A stretch of DNA of 64,000 nucleotides from Lachnospiraceae bacterium UBA7143 (lineage in GTDB: Bacteria; Bacillota; Clostridia; Lachnospirales; Lachnospiraceae): the NCBI GenBank assembly GCA_002491905.1, contig DKWV01000015.1, forward strand, positions 62,001-126,000. Reading direction: 5' to 3'. Below the pieces are notes generated by a model. That model saw nothing but the letters and a program-made list of their open reading frames with translations. It had not been told where the DNA came from and did not search any database. Positions within the stretch are counted from its first letter, which is position 1, and every line of letters begins with the position of its first letter. Both the position numbers and the translations under genes were made by a program. Of this stretch, positions 53,319 through 62,960 are shown in pieces.

Positions 53319-53723
53319 TTATATAATGACCGCTCCGTCTATGTTTGTGAATACATTCTCATTGGCCTCCGTCTGGTCCATCGCCGTGATGACCGTCTGA
53401 TTCGGCACGCTCACGATAAATGCGAGAGAATCTACCATGACCAACGATTCCTTTATCCCCTTCGCTGAAGCTTTGGCTGCCCCCAAGTTCAGGCGTTCTA
53501 CCTGTTCCTCGGTCAGTTCAATATTTCTGTCCGTCAGCCGGTTTGCCGCATGCTTGGAGAATCTGACTTCTAAGGGCTCCCCCATCCCGTCCGTCTTCTT
53601 CGACAGGATATCCTGAAAGCTTATGCCTCCCGTTGCAGGCGCTCCGTCCCTGGATCTGCCTGTCTTTAAATATTGATCCTGCAGCTGCCCTATAGAAGGA
53701 AAAGAACTGCCTTGAATCTTCAT
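53319..53723 (-). CDS. flagellar operon protein (TIGR02530 type)
   Basis: 134 residues from the ATG at 53,723 with GGGAGG upstream. The family core VRFSKHAANRLTDRNIELTE and VSVPNQTVITAMDQTE is clear. Members always lie between flgD and flgE in Firmicutes and may help hook assembly; no tested role is known to me. Confidence 0.85.
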   Translation of the reverse strand: MKIQGSSFPSIGQLQDQYLKTGRSRDGAPATGGISFQDILSKKTDGMGEPLEVRFSKHAANRLTDRNIELTEEQVERLNLGAAKASAKGIKESLVMVDSLAFIVSVPNQTVITAMDQTEANENVFTNIDGAVII

Positions 53724-53759
53724 ACGCTCTCCTCCCTGAGATAACCACCTCTCCACGTC

Positions 53760-54449
53760 TTACTTATCGTCGCCGCCGTCATCATCGCCGTCGTCGTCAC
53801 CCTGGGCAGACGCCACCATATCCTTCATCTTCTTCGCATACTTCTGCATGGTCGTTACCTGCTCATCCGTTAAGAAAGATTTCTGGTAATCGTTCATGCC
53901 CTCGTACATCTCTTCCAGCTTCTCCACATTCTCGCGGTCTGCAAGCGTCAGGTTCTCAATTGCCGGAAGCTTGTTGAAGATATTCAGCCAGTCCGCTCCC
54001 ATCTTGTAGGCCTCCAGATAGGTGGGATCTGCTACGGTGTCGAGATCGTCCATAGAATAGAGCTCGCCGTTCACCGACAGATATGCCTTATTCTTCTCGT
54101 AGACCACATAATCCACATTGCCCTGCACGGTTGTCTCTCTGCCCTGAGAGTCCTTCACCTTTAAGAGTACGGTCTCGCCCACTAAGCTCGATGCCCGGAA
54201 AAGATCCATAGATGCACTCATGTTCTGCATCTGCTCAAGCTCCGAGAAAGTCGCGTACTGGGAAATATACTCTGTGTTGGAGGTAGGCTCCAGCGGATCC
54301 TGATATTTCATCTGCGCCACCAGGAGCTGTAAAAAAGCGTCCTTATCCAGCGTGTTGCTTGCCTGCGCTTTCTTCTTTGCCTCCGCCAGGGATGCCGCGG
54401 AATTGGAATCCACGAATTTGCCGTCTTCTACTTTCTGTACTACGCCCAT
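53760..54449 (-). CDS. flgD: hook capping protein FlgD
   Basis: 229 residues. The N-terminal FlgD motif (LDKDAFLQLLVAQMKYQDPL) and the SLVGETVLLK segment are clear. The C-terminal part is replaced by a helical region and a run of Asp and Gly (about 14 residues) rather than the usual Ig/FlgD tudor domains. It acts as the scaffold for hook growth. The acidic end is unusual. Confidence 0.9.
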   Translation of the reverse strand: MGVVQKVEDGKFVDSNSAASLAEAKKKAQASNTLDKDAFLQLLVAQMKYQDPLEPTSNTEYISQYATFSELEQMQNMSASMDLFRASSLVGETVLLKVKDSQGRETTVQGNVDYVVYEKNKAYLSVNGELYSMDDLDTVADPTYLEAYKMGADWLNIFNKLPAIENLTLADRENVEKLEEMYEGMNDYQKSFLTDEQVTTMQKYAKKMKDMVASAQGDDDGDDDGGDDK

Positions 54450-54494
54450 ACTTTCACTCCTTTCATAAACTGCTCAATTCTCTCGCAGTTATGA

Positions 54495-54537
54495 TGCAAA
54501 ATCCATCCTAAATTGCTTTCAGCAATGGGATTTTGCA
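54495..54537 (-). other. intercistronic nested hairpin between fliK and flgD
   Basis: TGCAAAATCC (54,495-54,504) pairs with GGATTTTGCA (54,528-54,537), with an inner ATTGC/GCAAT stem. There is no T run on the minus strand, so it is more likely an mRNA-processing or stability element than a terminator. The rest of the 144-base gap shows nothing else. Confidence 0.6.
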
Positions 54538-54593
54538 TTACTGAATCATGTTCTTACGGTCTCAGCAGTAAATGCTTCTACCTGTAACACACG

Positions 54594-56123
54594 TTATGCG
54601 GTATAATCTACCGTATTGCCGTTTGCCTGCATCATCTCCACCGTGATCCGCTCCGAATCATCAAGCTCGTCAAGACCATCCTCCTCCATCTCATCGAGGT
54701 TTAAGTTGATCCTTCTCGCGCTCTTTTTCGCGTTCCCGCCGTTTCGGTCCGCCGCTTCCTGTCCGCCGCCAAACTGCTCGCCGTAAGCGTGGTTGGCAAC
54801 TGTGACCTCCACAGCCTCCACCTTGATGCCCTGCTCCTCAAACTGCTCCTTGAGCTGGATCATCTGGGTCTCCAGAACCGCCTTCACCGTCTCATTCTGT
54901 GCTGCAAACTGTGCCGTGATAACACCGTCCTTCGCCGCGATCTGTACATGCACCGTACCCAGACTTGCGGGATGCAGCTGCATCTCCATCTCCTGTGTCT
55001 CAGGTTTGATATTGATCTTCATGTACTCAACGATCTGATCCATGATCTGATTCGTCTCAGGCTGTACGTATACCGGCCGCTCCACCGGCGCTTCCGCCTC
55101 TTCGATATGTCCTGTCAGTTCCTGTAAGAAAGCGCCTCCTGCGGTGTGTTCTCCCGCTGCGTGATCCTCTCCCTTATGTCCTGTGTCGGCCATATTTTCC
55201 TTCTTTAAAACAGGCGTTGTCTCGGGCTTTGCCGTATCTGTGACCTGCTCGCTGACATGTTTTTCACCGTTTACATCGTCGACAGTCACCTTAATCTGTA
55301 CGGTGCCGCCGTCTTTCTGTACGGATACCGCATAGTCCTTCATGCCCTCCACACTCACCTCCGGCTCCTCTGTCTCCGGGATGGTAAGTACAGGCTCCTC
55401 CTCTACCGGTGCTTTCTCCTCAGCACTGATCTGCTCCACCAGAGCATCCAGCTCCTCGGGATTCAGTCCCAGCTCCTCCTGCAGCGTCACAAGAGTCTCA
55501 TCCACCGTCTGGAAAAGTTCCTGCAGATTGCCGTAAAGCGTCTCGTCTGTCACCAGAGCCAGCTCATCCGTATTTCCTGTCAAAGTAAGTAACAGTTGTT
55601 TCAGATTCACCGGGTCAAAGAGATCTACCGCCGTAAGTCCTAAATTTTCCATGACCTCTTCCACCTTTTCCAGTGGAATATCCATCACGTTGACAATCTC
55701 AGAGACAATCTCTTCGGCCGCCTTCTCCACAGTCTCCTGTGTTTCAGCATCCTGTGTCTGGACATCCTTCGCTTCCTCGGTCGTCTTGCCCTCGCCATCC
55801 TGCTCCACGGCGCCTTTCGCATCATCCGTGGGCGCATCCGTCTCTTCCGGTTTTGATGTGTTGGCCGTCCGGTCTGTACTTTCCTGTCCGGATGCGTCTT
55901 TCGGCTGTGCCGTCTCCTGCGCGTTCTCCACCAGCGTCTGCTTCGGTGCCGCTGCCGCCGCCACATTTCCCGCCTGTGCCTTCTGCATCCCGGCAAGCTG
56001 ATCACTCATCTTATTCATCAGCTTGTCAAAGCGTTCCTGCACGACTTCCTCCGGTTTCACAGATGTCTGACTTCCCTTCACCGTCCCGAAGGGCGACAGG
56101 GCTTTTACATTGTTTACCGTCAT
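54594..56123 (-). CDS. fliK: hook-length control protein FliK
   Basis: 509 residues. A long, acidic, Thr/Glu/Asp-rich N-terminal part acts as the ruler. The C-terminal Flg_hook domain (MEMQLHPASLGTVHVQIAAK, LKEQFEEQGIKVEAVEV) triggers the FlhB specificity switch. The gap to the motE-like gene (56,124-56,278) contains a hairpin. GGAGG precedes the ATG. Confidence 0.9.
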   Translation of the reverse strand: MTVNNVKALSPFGTVKGSQTSVKPEEVVQERFDKLMNKMSDQLAGMQKAQAGNVAAAAAPKQTLVENAQETAQPKDASGQESTDRTANTSKPEETDAPTDDAKGAVEQDGEGKTTEEAKDVQTQDAETQETVEKAAEEIVSEIVNVMDIPLEKVEEVMENLGLTAVDLFDPVNLKQLLLTLTGNTDELALVTDETLYGNLQELFQTVDETLVTLQEELGLNPEELDALVEQISAEEKAPVEEEPVLTIPETEEPEVSVEGMKDYAVSVQKDGGTVQIKVTVDDVNGEKHVSEQVTDTAKPETTPVLKKENMADTGHKGEDHAAGEHTAGGAFLQELTGHIEEAEAPVERPVYVQPETNQIMDQIVEYMKINIKPETQEMEMQLHPASLGTVHVQIAAKDGVITAQFAAQNETVKAVLETQMIQLKEQFEEQGIKVEAVEVTVANHAYGEQFGGGQEAADRNGGNAKKSARRINLNLDEMEEDGLDELDDSERITVEMMQANGNTVDYTA

Positions 56124-56187
56124 TCCTTGCTCTTTCCTCCTTTCTTAAATTTTCAAGGTTCCCGCGCATTCCTGCGCATATATATCA

Positions 56188-56217
56188 CATGTAACGGATA
56201 AGATAACCCGTTACATG
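56188..56217 (-). other. intercistronic hairpin upstream of fliK
   Basis: CATGTAACGG pairs with CCGTTACATG with a ten-base loop; flanking ATATAT runs can extend the stem to about 56,181-56,225. No T run follows, so it is not a classic terminator. It may mark RNA processing between the motE-like gene and fliK. Confidence 0.6.
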
Positions 56218-56278
56218 GTATATATCGGCATTCTCCCGCTGTCAGTAAAGCGGTTTTCAAAAGAATATTATAATAAAA

Positions 56279-57166
56279 TCAGTCGTCGGGATCCATGATC
56301 CGGGTCAGTCTGGCTGCCGTCTCCGGATCCATTGCCCCCAGAATGTTGCCGCGGTCCTCCGCGCTCATCTGGTCAAGTATCTTGGCCGCCAGATCCAGAT
56401 CGTCCGTCATGGCTTCAAAAATAGAGGCTGCCTGTGCAGGTTTCATCTCCGCGTAGGCCTGCGCATAATCCTGAATCTCCTTGTCGGCCTCCACCTGCTG
56501 CACCACCTGTTTATACAGATATTCCGCTGTAGTCGGGTCTATGGTCTCGTAATATTTCTGGTATTCCTCTGCCCCCGGCCCGTTCTCGGCATAGATCACT
56601 TCCTCGTAAAACTCTGTCTTGATGCGCTCAAACTCCACCTGCGCATCCTCGAAAGTCTGCAGTCTCTCATTCTCCGCCTGAAGCTTTGCCAGCTCCTCGG
56701 AGTCCACGGTACTGGCCGCCTGGGCATCCTCAAGCTGCAGCTCCAGTTCCTTGATATAATCAACCGCCTCGCGCAGACTGGTGTAACCGCCGTAAGATTC
56801 CTCGTCATCGGTGGTTACCGTCGAATCCGCCGGTAAAATTTTATTGATCACAGGCACATCCTTCAGCACCGGCGCAAGCACGCCAGAGCCGAAACCGCCC
56901 ACGTCCAGTTTGATAAGCAGGCAGAGAATCGCCACCCAGATAGCAACAATAACAACCGTTACTAAAAACACGGAAACGCCGCCCGCCTCCTCGTCCTCGG
57001 AAAGCTTCGCCTCCTGTTCTGAAATCTCCTTGGCGCGCTGTTTCGCTTCCTTTTTCTGCGCCTTCCGATCGGCTTTGATCTTATCCCGCTCGTCCTTTAA
57101 CCTCTTTTTTTCCGCTTTTTTATCAATGGGGGGTTCCATACCCGCATTCATCGCTTCAGCTGCCAT
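56279..57166 (-). CDS. MotE/YlxF-like membrane protein (MgtE_N domain)
   Basis: 295 residues: a highly charged N-terminus (Lys/Glu-rich, residues 12-60), a membrane helix (VFLVTVVIVAIWVAILCLLI), a coiled coil (DYIKELELQLEDAQ) and a C-terminal MgtE_N-like domain (MKPAQAASIFEAMTDDLDLA, then GNILGAMDPETAARLTRIM). This is the YlxF/MotE family found between fliJ and fliK, and is thought to act as a stator chaperone. The start is the ATG at 57,166, overlapping fliJ by 11 bases. Confidence 0.85.
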   Translation of the reverse strand: MAAEAMNAGMEPPIDKKAEKKRLKDERDKIKADRKAQKKEAKQRAKEISEQEAKLSEDEEAGGVSVFLVTVVIVAIWVAILCLLIKLDVGGFGSGVLAPVLKDVPVINKILPADSTVTTDDEESYGGYTSLREAVDYIKELELQLEDAQAASTVDSEELAKLQAENERLQTFEDAQVEFERIKTEFYEEVIYAENGPGAEEYQKYYETIDPTTAEYLYKQVVQQVEADKEIQDYAQAYAEMKPAQAASIFEAMTDDLDLAAKILDQMSAEDRGNILGAMDPETAARLTRIMDPDD

Positions 57167-57620
57167 TCCCGTTTTCCTTTCCACGCTGCCCGTAGGTGTA
57201 GCTCGTCAACTCATCTACCACCTTGGCCTCGGCCGCTTTCTCCTCATCCAAAAATTGAAGCAGGGCTTTTTCCTTGAGCTTTTCGTGCATCTTTCGCTCC
57301 TGCATAATCTCCGTCAGCTTCGCCCGCGCCTTCTCCACAGCCTCCTCGGCCTTTCGCACCTCGAATTCCTGCACCGCAATCAGTTCGTCCATGATAAGTA
57401 CGGCATTGCGGTTATCCCGCAGATCGTTCACATGGAGCGCCTCTTCCCGCATCCGCCGGCCTTCCTCGATATAGGCCTCCTTTCGGTCGATCAGCATCTG
57501 CAGCTTTTCCTGCTCTTCATTCAGCCGCATCTGCGCCCGGCCAACCTCTATCTTCGCCTGGGTCTCAAGCTGGTATTTGATATTCAGGATGCTCTGCATC
57601 CTATATCTGAATTTTGCCAC
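57156..57620 (-). CDS. fliJ: flagellar export chaperone FliJ
   Basis: 154 residues, almost wholly coiled coil (FRYRMQSILNIKYQLETQAK start, RKMHEKLKEKALLQFLDEEK end), as in the FliJ/gamma-like stalk that sits in the FliI hexamer. It follows fliI by 13 bases. Confidence 0.88.
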   Translation of the reverse strand: MAKFRYRMQSILNIKYQLETQAKIEVGRAQMRLNEEQEKLQMLIDRKEAYIEEGRRMREEALHVNDLRDNRNAVLIMDELIAVQEFEVRKAEEAVEKARAKLTEIMQERKMHEKLKEKALLQFLDEEKAAEAKVVDELTSYTYGQRGKENGNGS

Positions 57621-57633
57621 GGCAGGTCACCCC

Positions 57634-58956
57634 TTACTCCGCTTCCGCGTCCTCAAAAAGCTCCCGCATCATACCCACGGCCTCCTCGTATTCATACTTT
57701 GAATCCACATCCTGCATCAGAAACTCGTTCACCGCATCGATCTTCTCGATGGCGTAGTCGATGTTTTTGTTGCTGCCGCTCTTATAGGCGCCGATGTTAA
57801 TCAGGTCCTCCGCCTCATTGTAAGTCGCAAGCACATTTTTCAACCTGCCCGCAAGCGCCTTGTGTTCCTTATCCACAATCTGGCTCATACACCTGGAAAT
57901 GCTCTGCAGCACGTCGATCGCCGGATAGTGGTTTAAATGCGCCAGTTTTCTGTTCAGCATAATATGGCCGTCCAAAATACTCCTCGCCGTGTCCGTGATC
58001 GGCTCGTTCATATCGTCGCCGTCCACCAACACCGTATACAGCCCGGTGATGGAGCCTGTTGCTGCACAGCCGGCCCTCTCTAAAAGCCTGGGCATCTCCG
58101 AGTAGACGCTAGGGGGATACCCCCTTGACACCGGCGGTTCCCCGCTGGCCAGCCCGATTTCTCTCTGTGCCATAGAAAATCGGGTCAGGGAGTCCATCAT
58201 CAACAGTACGTCCTTGCCCTGATCCCTGAAATATTCCGCTATCGCGCAGGCGGTTTTGGCCGCCTTGTTTCTCTCAAGAGCCGATTTGTCCGAGGTAGCC
58301 ACCACCACCACGGAACGGCGCATGCCCTCCTCGCCCAAATCCCTCTCCACGAACTCCCGCACTTCCCTGCCGCGCTCGCCAATCAGGGCGATCACATTGA
58401 TATCCGCTTTGGTATTGCGCGCAAACATGCCCATCAGCGTGGATTTTCCCACGCCGGAGCCCGCGAAAATGCCGATACGCTGTCCCTTGCCAACCGTCAT
58501 CAGACCGTCTATGGCCTTCACGCCAAGCGGCAGCACCTCCGAGATAATCTTCCGGCTCATGGCGTCCGGCGGCTGCGCCTCCACACTGTAGGGCACACCC
58601 GGCAGATACTCGCCGTCAATTCTGCCAAGACCGTCCAGGACCTTCCCCAGAAGATCGTCGCTCACCGGCACCGTCAGGGGATTACCCGTGTTCTCCACAA
58701 TACAGCCCAGACCGATTCCCTCGGTGTTGTCACAGGGCATCAGCAGCGTGCGCCTGTCCTTAAAGCCTACCACCTCCGCCGTGATGGGCGGATACTCGTC
58801 CCCCACGGGATAAATCACGCACAGATCGCCAAGCTTTGCCTCGGGTCCTGCCGACTCTATGGTAAGTCCCACCACGTTCTCCACTCTGCCCTTTTTCTTA
58901 AAGAAGGTATCGTCCTTTATGCTGCTGTATTTAAAGAAATTAATCGCTGTATTCAT
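57634..58956 (-). CDS. fliI: flagellar export ATPase FliI
   Basis: 440 residues of the F1-type ATPase class with P loop GIFAGSGVGKSTLMGMFA, Walker B VLLMMDSLTRFSMAQREIG and the SRGYPPSVYSEMPRLLERAG motif. It powers or regulates export with FliH and FliJ. The start is the ATG at 58,956 with AGAAGGAA upstream; an in-frame ATG at 58,983 lacks a site. Confidence 0.96.
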   Translation of the reverse strand: MNTAINFFKYSSIKDDTFFKKKGRVENVVGLTIESAGPEAKLGDLCVIYPVGDEYPPITAEVVGFKDRRTLLMPCDNTEGIGLGCIVENTGNPLTVPVSDDLLGKVLDGLGRIDGEYLPGVPYSVEAQPPDAMSRKIISEVLPLGVKAIDGLMTVGKGQRIGIFAGSGVGKSTLMGMFARNTKADINVIALIGERGREVREFVERDLGEEGMRRSVVVVATSDKSALERNKAAKTACAIAEYFRDQGKDVLLMMDSLTRFSMAQREIGLASGEPPVSRGYPPSVYSEMPRLLERAGCAATGSITGLYTVLVDGDDMNEPITDTARSILDGHIMLNRKLAHLNHYPAIDVLQSISRCMSQIVDKEHKALAGRLKNVLATYNEAEDLINIGAYKSGSNKNIDYAIEKIDAVNEFLMQDVDSKYEYEEAVGMMRELFEDAEAE

Positions 58957-58994
58957 CCGACGCTTCCTTCTGTCCTTCGTCATGTCCCGGACAG

Positions 58995-59885
58995 TTAAAC
59001 CTTTTCATAGGATAACATCCGTAATTTCTTTGTGAGTTCCTCCAGCTGCGTACCCACGCCGCAGTCGAAGATACCGCCGTCCGTCTCGATCAGGCAGTCC
59101 CCCTTACTCAGGGCAATATCCTCGATAATCTCAATCAGTCCCCTGCCCGCCACGGCGCCCTCCACAAGGGTCTGCTTCTGCATATTGACGTAAGGGTAGT
59201 CCTCCGCCGACACATGTACGATAAAAGTACGGCTGCTCTCCACCTTCCGCAGGGTAGAATCAATCAGATGTACCAGAATATCCCTGTTATCCATCAGATC
59301 CACGCCAAAAATATGGCTGTATATATCAGTGATGGTCTCTATAAACCGCGGCTCCAGATTCTCTAACAACTCATCAAACTCCGCCTCAAGCTGCCTTTTC
59401 CGTTCAGCCAGCTCCTGCTTCATGCCATCCACTTCAGACATGCCTCTGGCATAGCCCTCGTCATAGCCCTGTCTTGTGCCCTCCTCAACTGCGTTGGTGC
59501 GGATGATATCACTCTCCCGGCGGGCATCGTCCAGCATACTGTTCGCCTTAAACTGCGCTTCGGCCACAATACGCTGCGCTTCGGCCTCGGCTTCCGCCAG
59601 ATCGGGACCCGCCGTCTCGCCTGCCTTGATGACATTGCCGCCGCTTCCGCCGTCCGCAAAGAGGGCGTCCAACTCCTCGCCCTCGATGCCGCTCACAAAC
59701 TCCGGCTCGTCTTCCCCGCCCTCCTCGTCAAAGGCAGGCAGCGCAGCCGCATTGGCGCGGCGGATATTCTCCCACTCCTCAATGCGCTCCGCCACAAGAT
59801 TATTGCTGTCTATCACACATTTCTCTTCGCCGTCCACCCTGACCCAGCCGGCTTTATATAAATTTCTCTGTCCTGTCTTAAACAA
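58995..59885 (-). CDS. fliH: flagellar export regulator FliH
   Basis: About 296 residues: a disordered acidic N-terminal part, a long helical region rich in Ala, Glu and Arg (EAEAEAQRIVAEAQFKANSM), and a C-terminal domain (LDSTLRKVESS-like text, then GDCLIETDGGIFDCGVGTQL). A TTG at 59,885 is the best start because GGAGGTGA lies eight bases upstream, within the end of fliG; the earlier ATG at 59,918 has no such site. It overlaps fliG by eight bases. Confidence 0.88.
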   Translation of the reverse strand: MFKTGQRNLYKAGWVRVDGEEKCVIDSNNLVAERIEEWENIRRANAAALPAFDEEGGEDEPEFVSGIEGEELDALFADGGSGGNVIKAGETAGPDLAEAEAEAQRIVAEAQFKANSMLDDARRESDIIRTNAVEEGTRQGYDEGYARGMSEVDGMKQELAERKRQLEAEFDELLENLEPRFIETITDIYSHIFGVDLMDNRDILVHLIDSTLRKVESSRTFIVHVSAEDYPYVNMQKQTLVEGAVAGRGLIEIIEDIALSKGDCLIETDGGIFDCGVGTQLEELTKKLRMLSYEKV

Positions 59886-60894
59886 TGATCTCGTCACCTC
59901 CGCCTCTGGAGATAACAATTTCCGCAGCGTCTTCCAGTTTCCTGATGATGTTTACAATCTTCTGCTGCGCCTCTTCCACGTCCTTCATACGGACAGGACC
60001 CATGAACTCCATATCCTCCTTGATCATAACCGCCAGACGTTTGGACATGTTATTAAATATGGCATTCTGCACCTCTTCATTGGATCCCTTCAGGGCGATA
60101 GCCAGATCAGAGTTATCCACATCACGCAGCACACGCTGGATTGCGCGGTCGTCCAGAAGCAGAATATCCTCGAATACAAACATCTTTTTCCTGATCTCGT
60201 CCGCAAGCTCCGGCTCCTCGATCTCCAATGTCTCCATGATATGTTTCTCTGTACCACGGTCCACCGTATTCAAAATTTCCACGACAGCGTCCACGCCGCC
60301 GATAATCGTGTAGTCCTGGTTCACCAGAGATGAGAGCTTGGATTCCAAAACCTTCTCCACTTCCTTTATGACATCCGGACTCGTCCGATCCATCACCGCA
60401 ATACGCTTCGTCACATCGGCCTGTCTGTCCGGCGGAAGAGCCGAAACAATGACCGCCGCCTGCGCGGGAGCCAGATAGGACAAAATCAAAGCGATGGTCT
60501 GCGGGTGTTCGTCCTGGATAAAGTTCAAAAGCTGCGCCGCGTCGGCCTTTCTCACGAACTCGAAAGGCTTTACCTGCAGGGACGCCGTCAGCTTACCGAT
60601 CACATCCATCGCCTTCTCTGCGCCGAAGGACTTCTCAAGCAGCTCCTTCGCGTAGTTGATACCGCCCTCCGCAATATACTGCTGGGCAAGACACACCTGA
60701 TAAAACTCGTTGATCACGCTCTCCTTGAGCTGCGGTGTGATACTCCTCGTATTTGCAATCTCTAATGTGAGCTCCTCCACCTCGTCTTCCTTGAGGTGCT
60801 TAAATATCGCCGATGACTTTTCCGGTCCAAGAGCAATCATTAGGATGGCCGCCTTCTGGATTCCGTTGATCTTCTCTTCCGCTTTCGCTGACAT
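59878..60894 (-). CDS. fliG: flagellar switch protein FliG
   Basis: 338 residues: the FliF-binding N-terminal domain (GIQKAAILMIALGPEKSSAI), an ARM middle domain (EHPQTIALILSYLAPAQAA), and the C-terminal torque domain with the charged helix (SNEEVQNAIFNNMSKRLAVM, IKEDMEFMGPVRMKDVEEAQ). It follows fliF after five bases. Confidence 0.97.
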   Translation of the reverse strand: MSAKAEEKINGIQKAAILMIALGPEKSSAIFKHLKEDEVEELTLEIANTRSITPQLKESVINEFYQVCLAQQYIAEGGINYAKELLEKSFGAEKAMDVIGKLTASLQVKPFEFVRKADAAQLLNFIQDEHPQTIALILSYLAPAQAAVIVSALPPDRQADVTKRIAVMDRTSPDVIKEVEKVLESKLSSLVNQDYTIIGGVDAVVEILNTVDRGTEKHIMETLEIEEPELADEIRKKMFVFEDILLLDDRAIQRVLRDVDNSDLAIALKGSNEEVQNAIFNNMSKRLAVMIKEDMEFMGPVRMKDVEEAQQKIVNIIRKLEDAAEIVISRGGGDEIIV

Positions 60895-60899
60895 TTATC

Positions 60900-62504
60900 C
60901 TACCCCCAGTCTTCGTTTAACCAGTTGCGCAGCAGATTCGCCGCCGCCTCCGGATTCTCTTCCACAAATTTGCTGACAAGACGCTTCTCCTCTGTCTCGT
61001 TCTCGGAAGATATCTCCTCAAGCGCTACGTCGGACTGTAACAGGGTCTCCACGGACAGCTCCTCCTCTTCCTCCTCGTGCTTCTCGCTGCGCATGCTGCG
61101 GAGCACCACAAAGGCTAAGAGCGCCAGAATCACAATAATCAGGATAATCTGAAGGACATCTGTCGCTGTGATCGCAGAGCCCTCCGCGTCAAAGAAAAGA
61201 TTTTCGCTGTATGCAATCAGTGTAATATTGTCTGTCGAAATGCCGGTGGCATTGGACACCGCCGCATAAAAGCTGTCGTCCAGCTGAATCGGCGTCCGTG
61301 CCGTATTTGCAAGCTTGTATTCCTCCCAGCTCACACCGTCAAGGAACCCCTGTGCATCTGCATCCTCCTCACGGATCACATTGTAGCGGATCAGGGAAGC
61401 CGCCAGCGAGGAATTGCCGTAATTGATCACGCCGGAGGGCGTCTCCGTGGTGGTGATCGTCTCATTTGGCAGATAGTCTCTGGACTCCTCGCTCTGGGTC
61501 GAGGAGGACTGGCTGTTATCCTCCAGCACATAGGTGGTGTCTTCGTCGTTTGAATCCGTCCCGGGCACGCCGCCCACACCGCTGGTATTTTCAGAATTAA
61601 AAATGTCCTCGTGGCTTAAGACACCCTGGGTCTGTCCGTCCGCCGGGGTGTAAGTATGCTCCGTCCGCTTCTGGTTGGAGAAATCCAGCACCAGATTTGG
61701 GGATACCTCCACATTATCAAACTCATTCGTGCCAAGGATCACCCTCCGCACGCTGTTAATCATATTTTTCTCCGCCTCACTCTTCACGGAAAGCTGGGCG
61801 TTTGCCATACCGGAAGCAGAGTAATTCTCATCCCCCGTAAAAAGCATATTGCCTTCCGAATCCAGAATGACAATGTTATTGGTCGTCTCATTTCCCAGTC
61901 CCGTCGCTATCGCGCGTGCCAAATAGGCCGCGCTCTCCTCAGAGAACTCGTCCTTCAGTTCCAGATAGATCGAGGCGCTGGCCTCCTCTTCCTGCGCGAT
62001 CAAAGTGCCGTCATTCTCGGGAATATTCAGCGTCACTCTCGCATTTTTAATCGCAGGGAACATGGAGAGAACATCGTCTTCCAACTGTCTCTGCAGATAA
62101 TACACGTATTTTTTCTGTTTGTCGGATTCCGTGGTGGAAAAACTGCCGTCTGTCACATTGTCAATCCCGTAACTGGCAGCCTGGATATTGTTGGCGCCAA
62201 GCAAAAGATTCGCCCGGCCAAGCTCCCCGGCCAGAATGGAGATTGTCAATCCGTCGTCCGTGATCTCGTAATGATATCCGTCAGCCTCCAGAAGATCGCG
62301 CACTTCAGCGGCCTCCTTCGTGCTCTCGCACTCCCTGAGCAGTACATACTGGGGCTTGGTGAGCCACGAGACAATAAACACAAGCGCAATGATCAGCAGC
62401 GCCACCACGGCCACAATCAGCGTCTTCTGCTTCGCCGTGAAACGGTTCCACCACTCCATGATTCTATTTCCCAGTTCCTTCAGTTTCTCTACTATTTTTT
62501 CCAC
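60900..62504 (-). CDS. fliF: MS-ring protein FliF
   Basis: 534 residues. One membrane helix lies near residues 27-48 and another near 447-468, with the ring-building domains between them (SYGIDNVTDGSFSTTESDKQ). The short C-terminal tail ends NPEAAANLLRNWLNED, the FliG-binding peptide. It is normal length with a usual ribosome site (AGGAGA). Confidence 0.96.
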   Translation of the reverse strand: MEKIVEKLKELGNRIMEWWNRFTAKQKTLIVAVVALLIIALVFIVSWLTKPQYVLLRECESTKEAAEVRDLLEADGYHYEITDDGLTISILAGELGRANLLLGANNIQAASYGIDNVTDGSFSTTESDKQKKYVYYLQRQLEDDVLSMFPAIKNARVTLNIPENDGTLIAQEEEASASIYLELKDEFSEESAAYLARAIATGLGNETTNNIVILDSEGNMLFTGDENYSASGMANAQLSVKSEAEKNMINSVRRVILGTNEFDNVEVSPNLVLDFSNQKRTEHTYTPADGQTQGVLSHEDIFNSENTSGVGGVPGTDSNDEDTTYVLEDNSQSSSTQSEESRDYLPNETITTTETPSGVINYGNSSLAASLIRYNVIREEDADAQGFLDGVSWEEYKLANTARTPIQLDDSFYAAVSNATGISTDNITLIAYSENLFFDAEGSAITATDVLQIILIIVILALLAFVVLRSMRSEKHEEEEEELSVETLLQSDVALEEISSENETEEKRLVSKFVEENPEAAANLLRNWLNEDWG

Positions 62505-62551
62505 AGCAACTCGCTCTCCTTCGGCATTTCCCTTTTACACGCTAAGCGGAA

Positions 62552-62878
62552 TTAAACCTGCATCTGGATCAGCTCTTTGTAAGCTTCCAAAAGCTTATCC
62601 CTGATAGCTACCGTGTACTGTAATGCCGTAGAAGCCTTCTGCAGGGCAATCGAAAGGTCATGGGTGTTCTCCGTCTCACCCAGCGCCCATTTGATTTCCT
62701 CGTTTTCCGCATCCGACAGATAGCTGTTCGTGGTATTCAGATTGTCAATTGCGGTATGTAGCATTGCGTCGAAACCGTTATCCTTATAATCCTCGATACG
62801 GGTCGTGGGCGCCGCCTTAGCCGCCTCCCGGACCGCCCCCGAAGAGACATTGTATAATTCCGTAATATCCAAAGCCAT
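62552..62878 (-). CDS. fliE: flagellar hook-basal body protein FliE
   Basis: 108 residues from the ATG at 62,878 with GGAGG upstream. The family end is clear (DLSIALQKASTALQYTVAIR, KLLEAYKELIQMQV). It joins the MS ring to the rod. An ATG further upstream (62,932) would add 18 residues but lacks a ribosome site. Confidence 0.92.
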   Translation of the reverse strand: MALDITELYNVSSGAVREAAKAAPTTRIEDYKDNGFDAMLHTAIDNLNTTNSYLSDAENEEIKWALGETENTHDLSIALQKASTALQYTVAIRDKLLEAYKELIQMQV

Positions 62879-62960
62879 TTCTGTATCCTCCAACATTCCC
62901 CGTAGTATCTTCTTGCCGCGCAATAATAGCATGCGCTATTTTACATCCCGTACCGTTTCA

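Noticed and set aside
56222..56249. Sigma-D promoter before fliK (GCCGATAT on the minus strand)
   Set aside because: The -10 matches the sigma-D consensus, but at the expected distance the -35 is TTTA, not TAAA, and the site lies in the flank of a hairpin.
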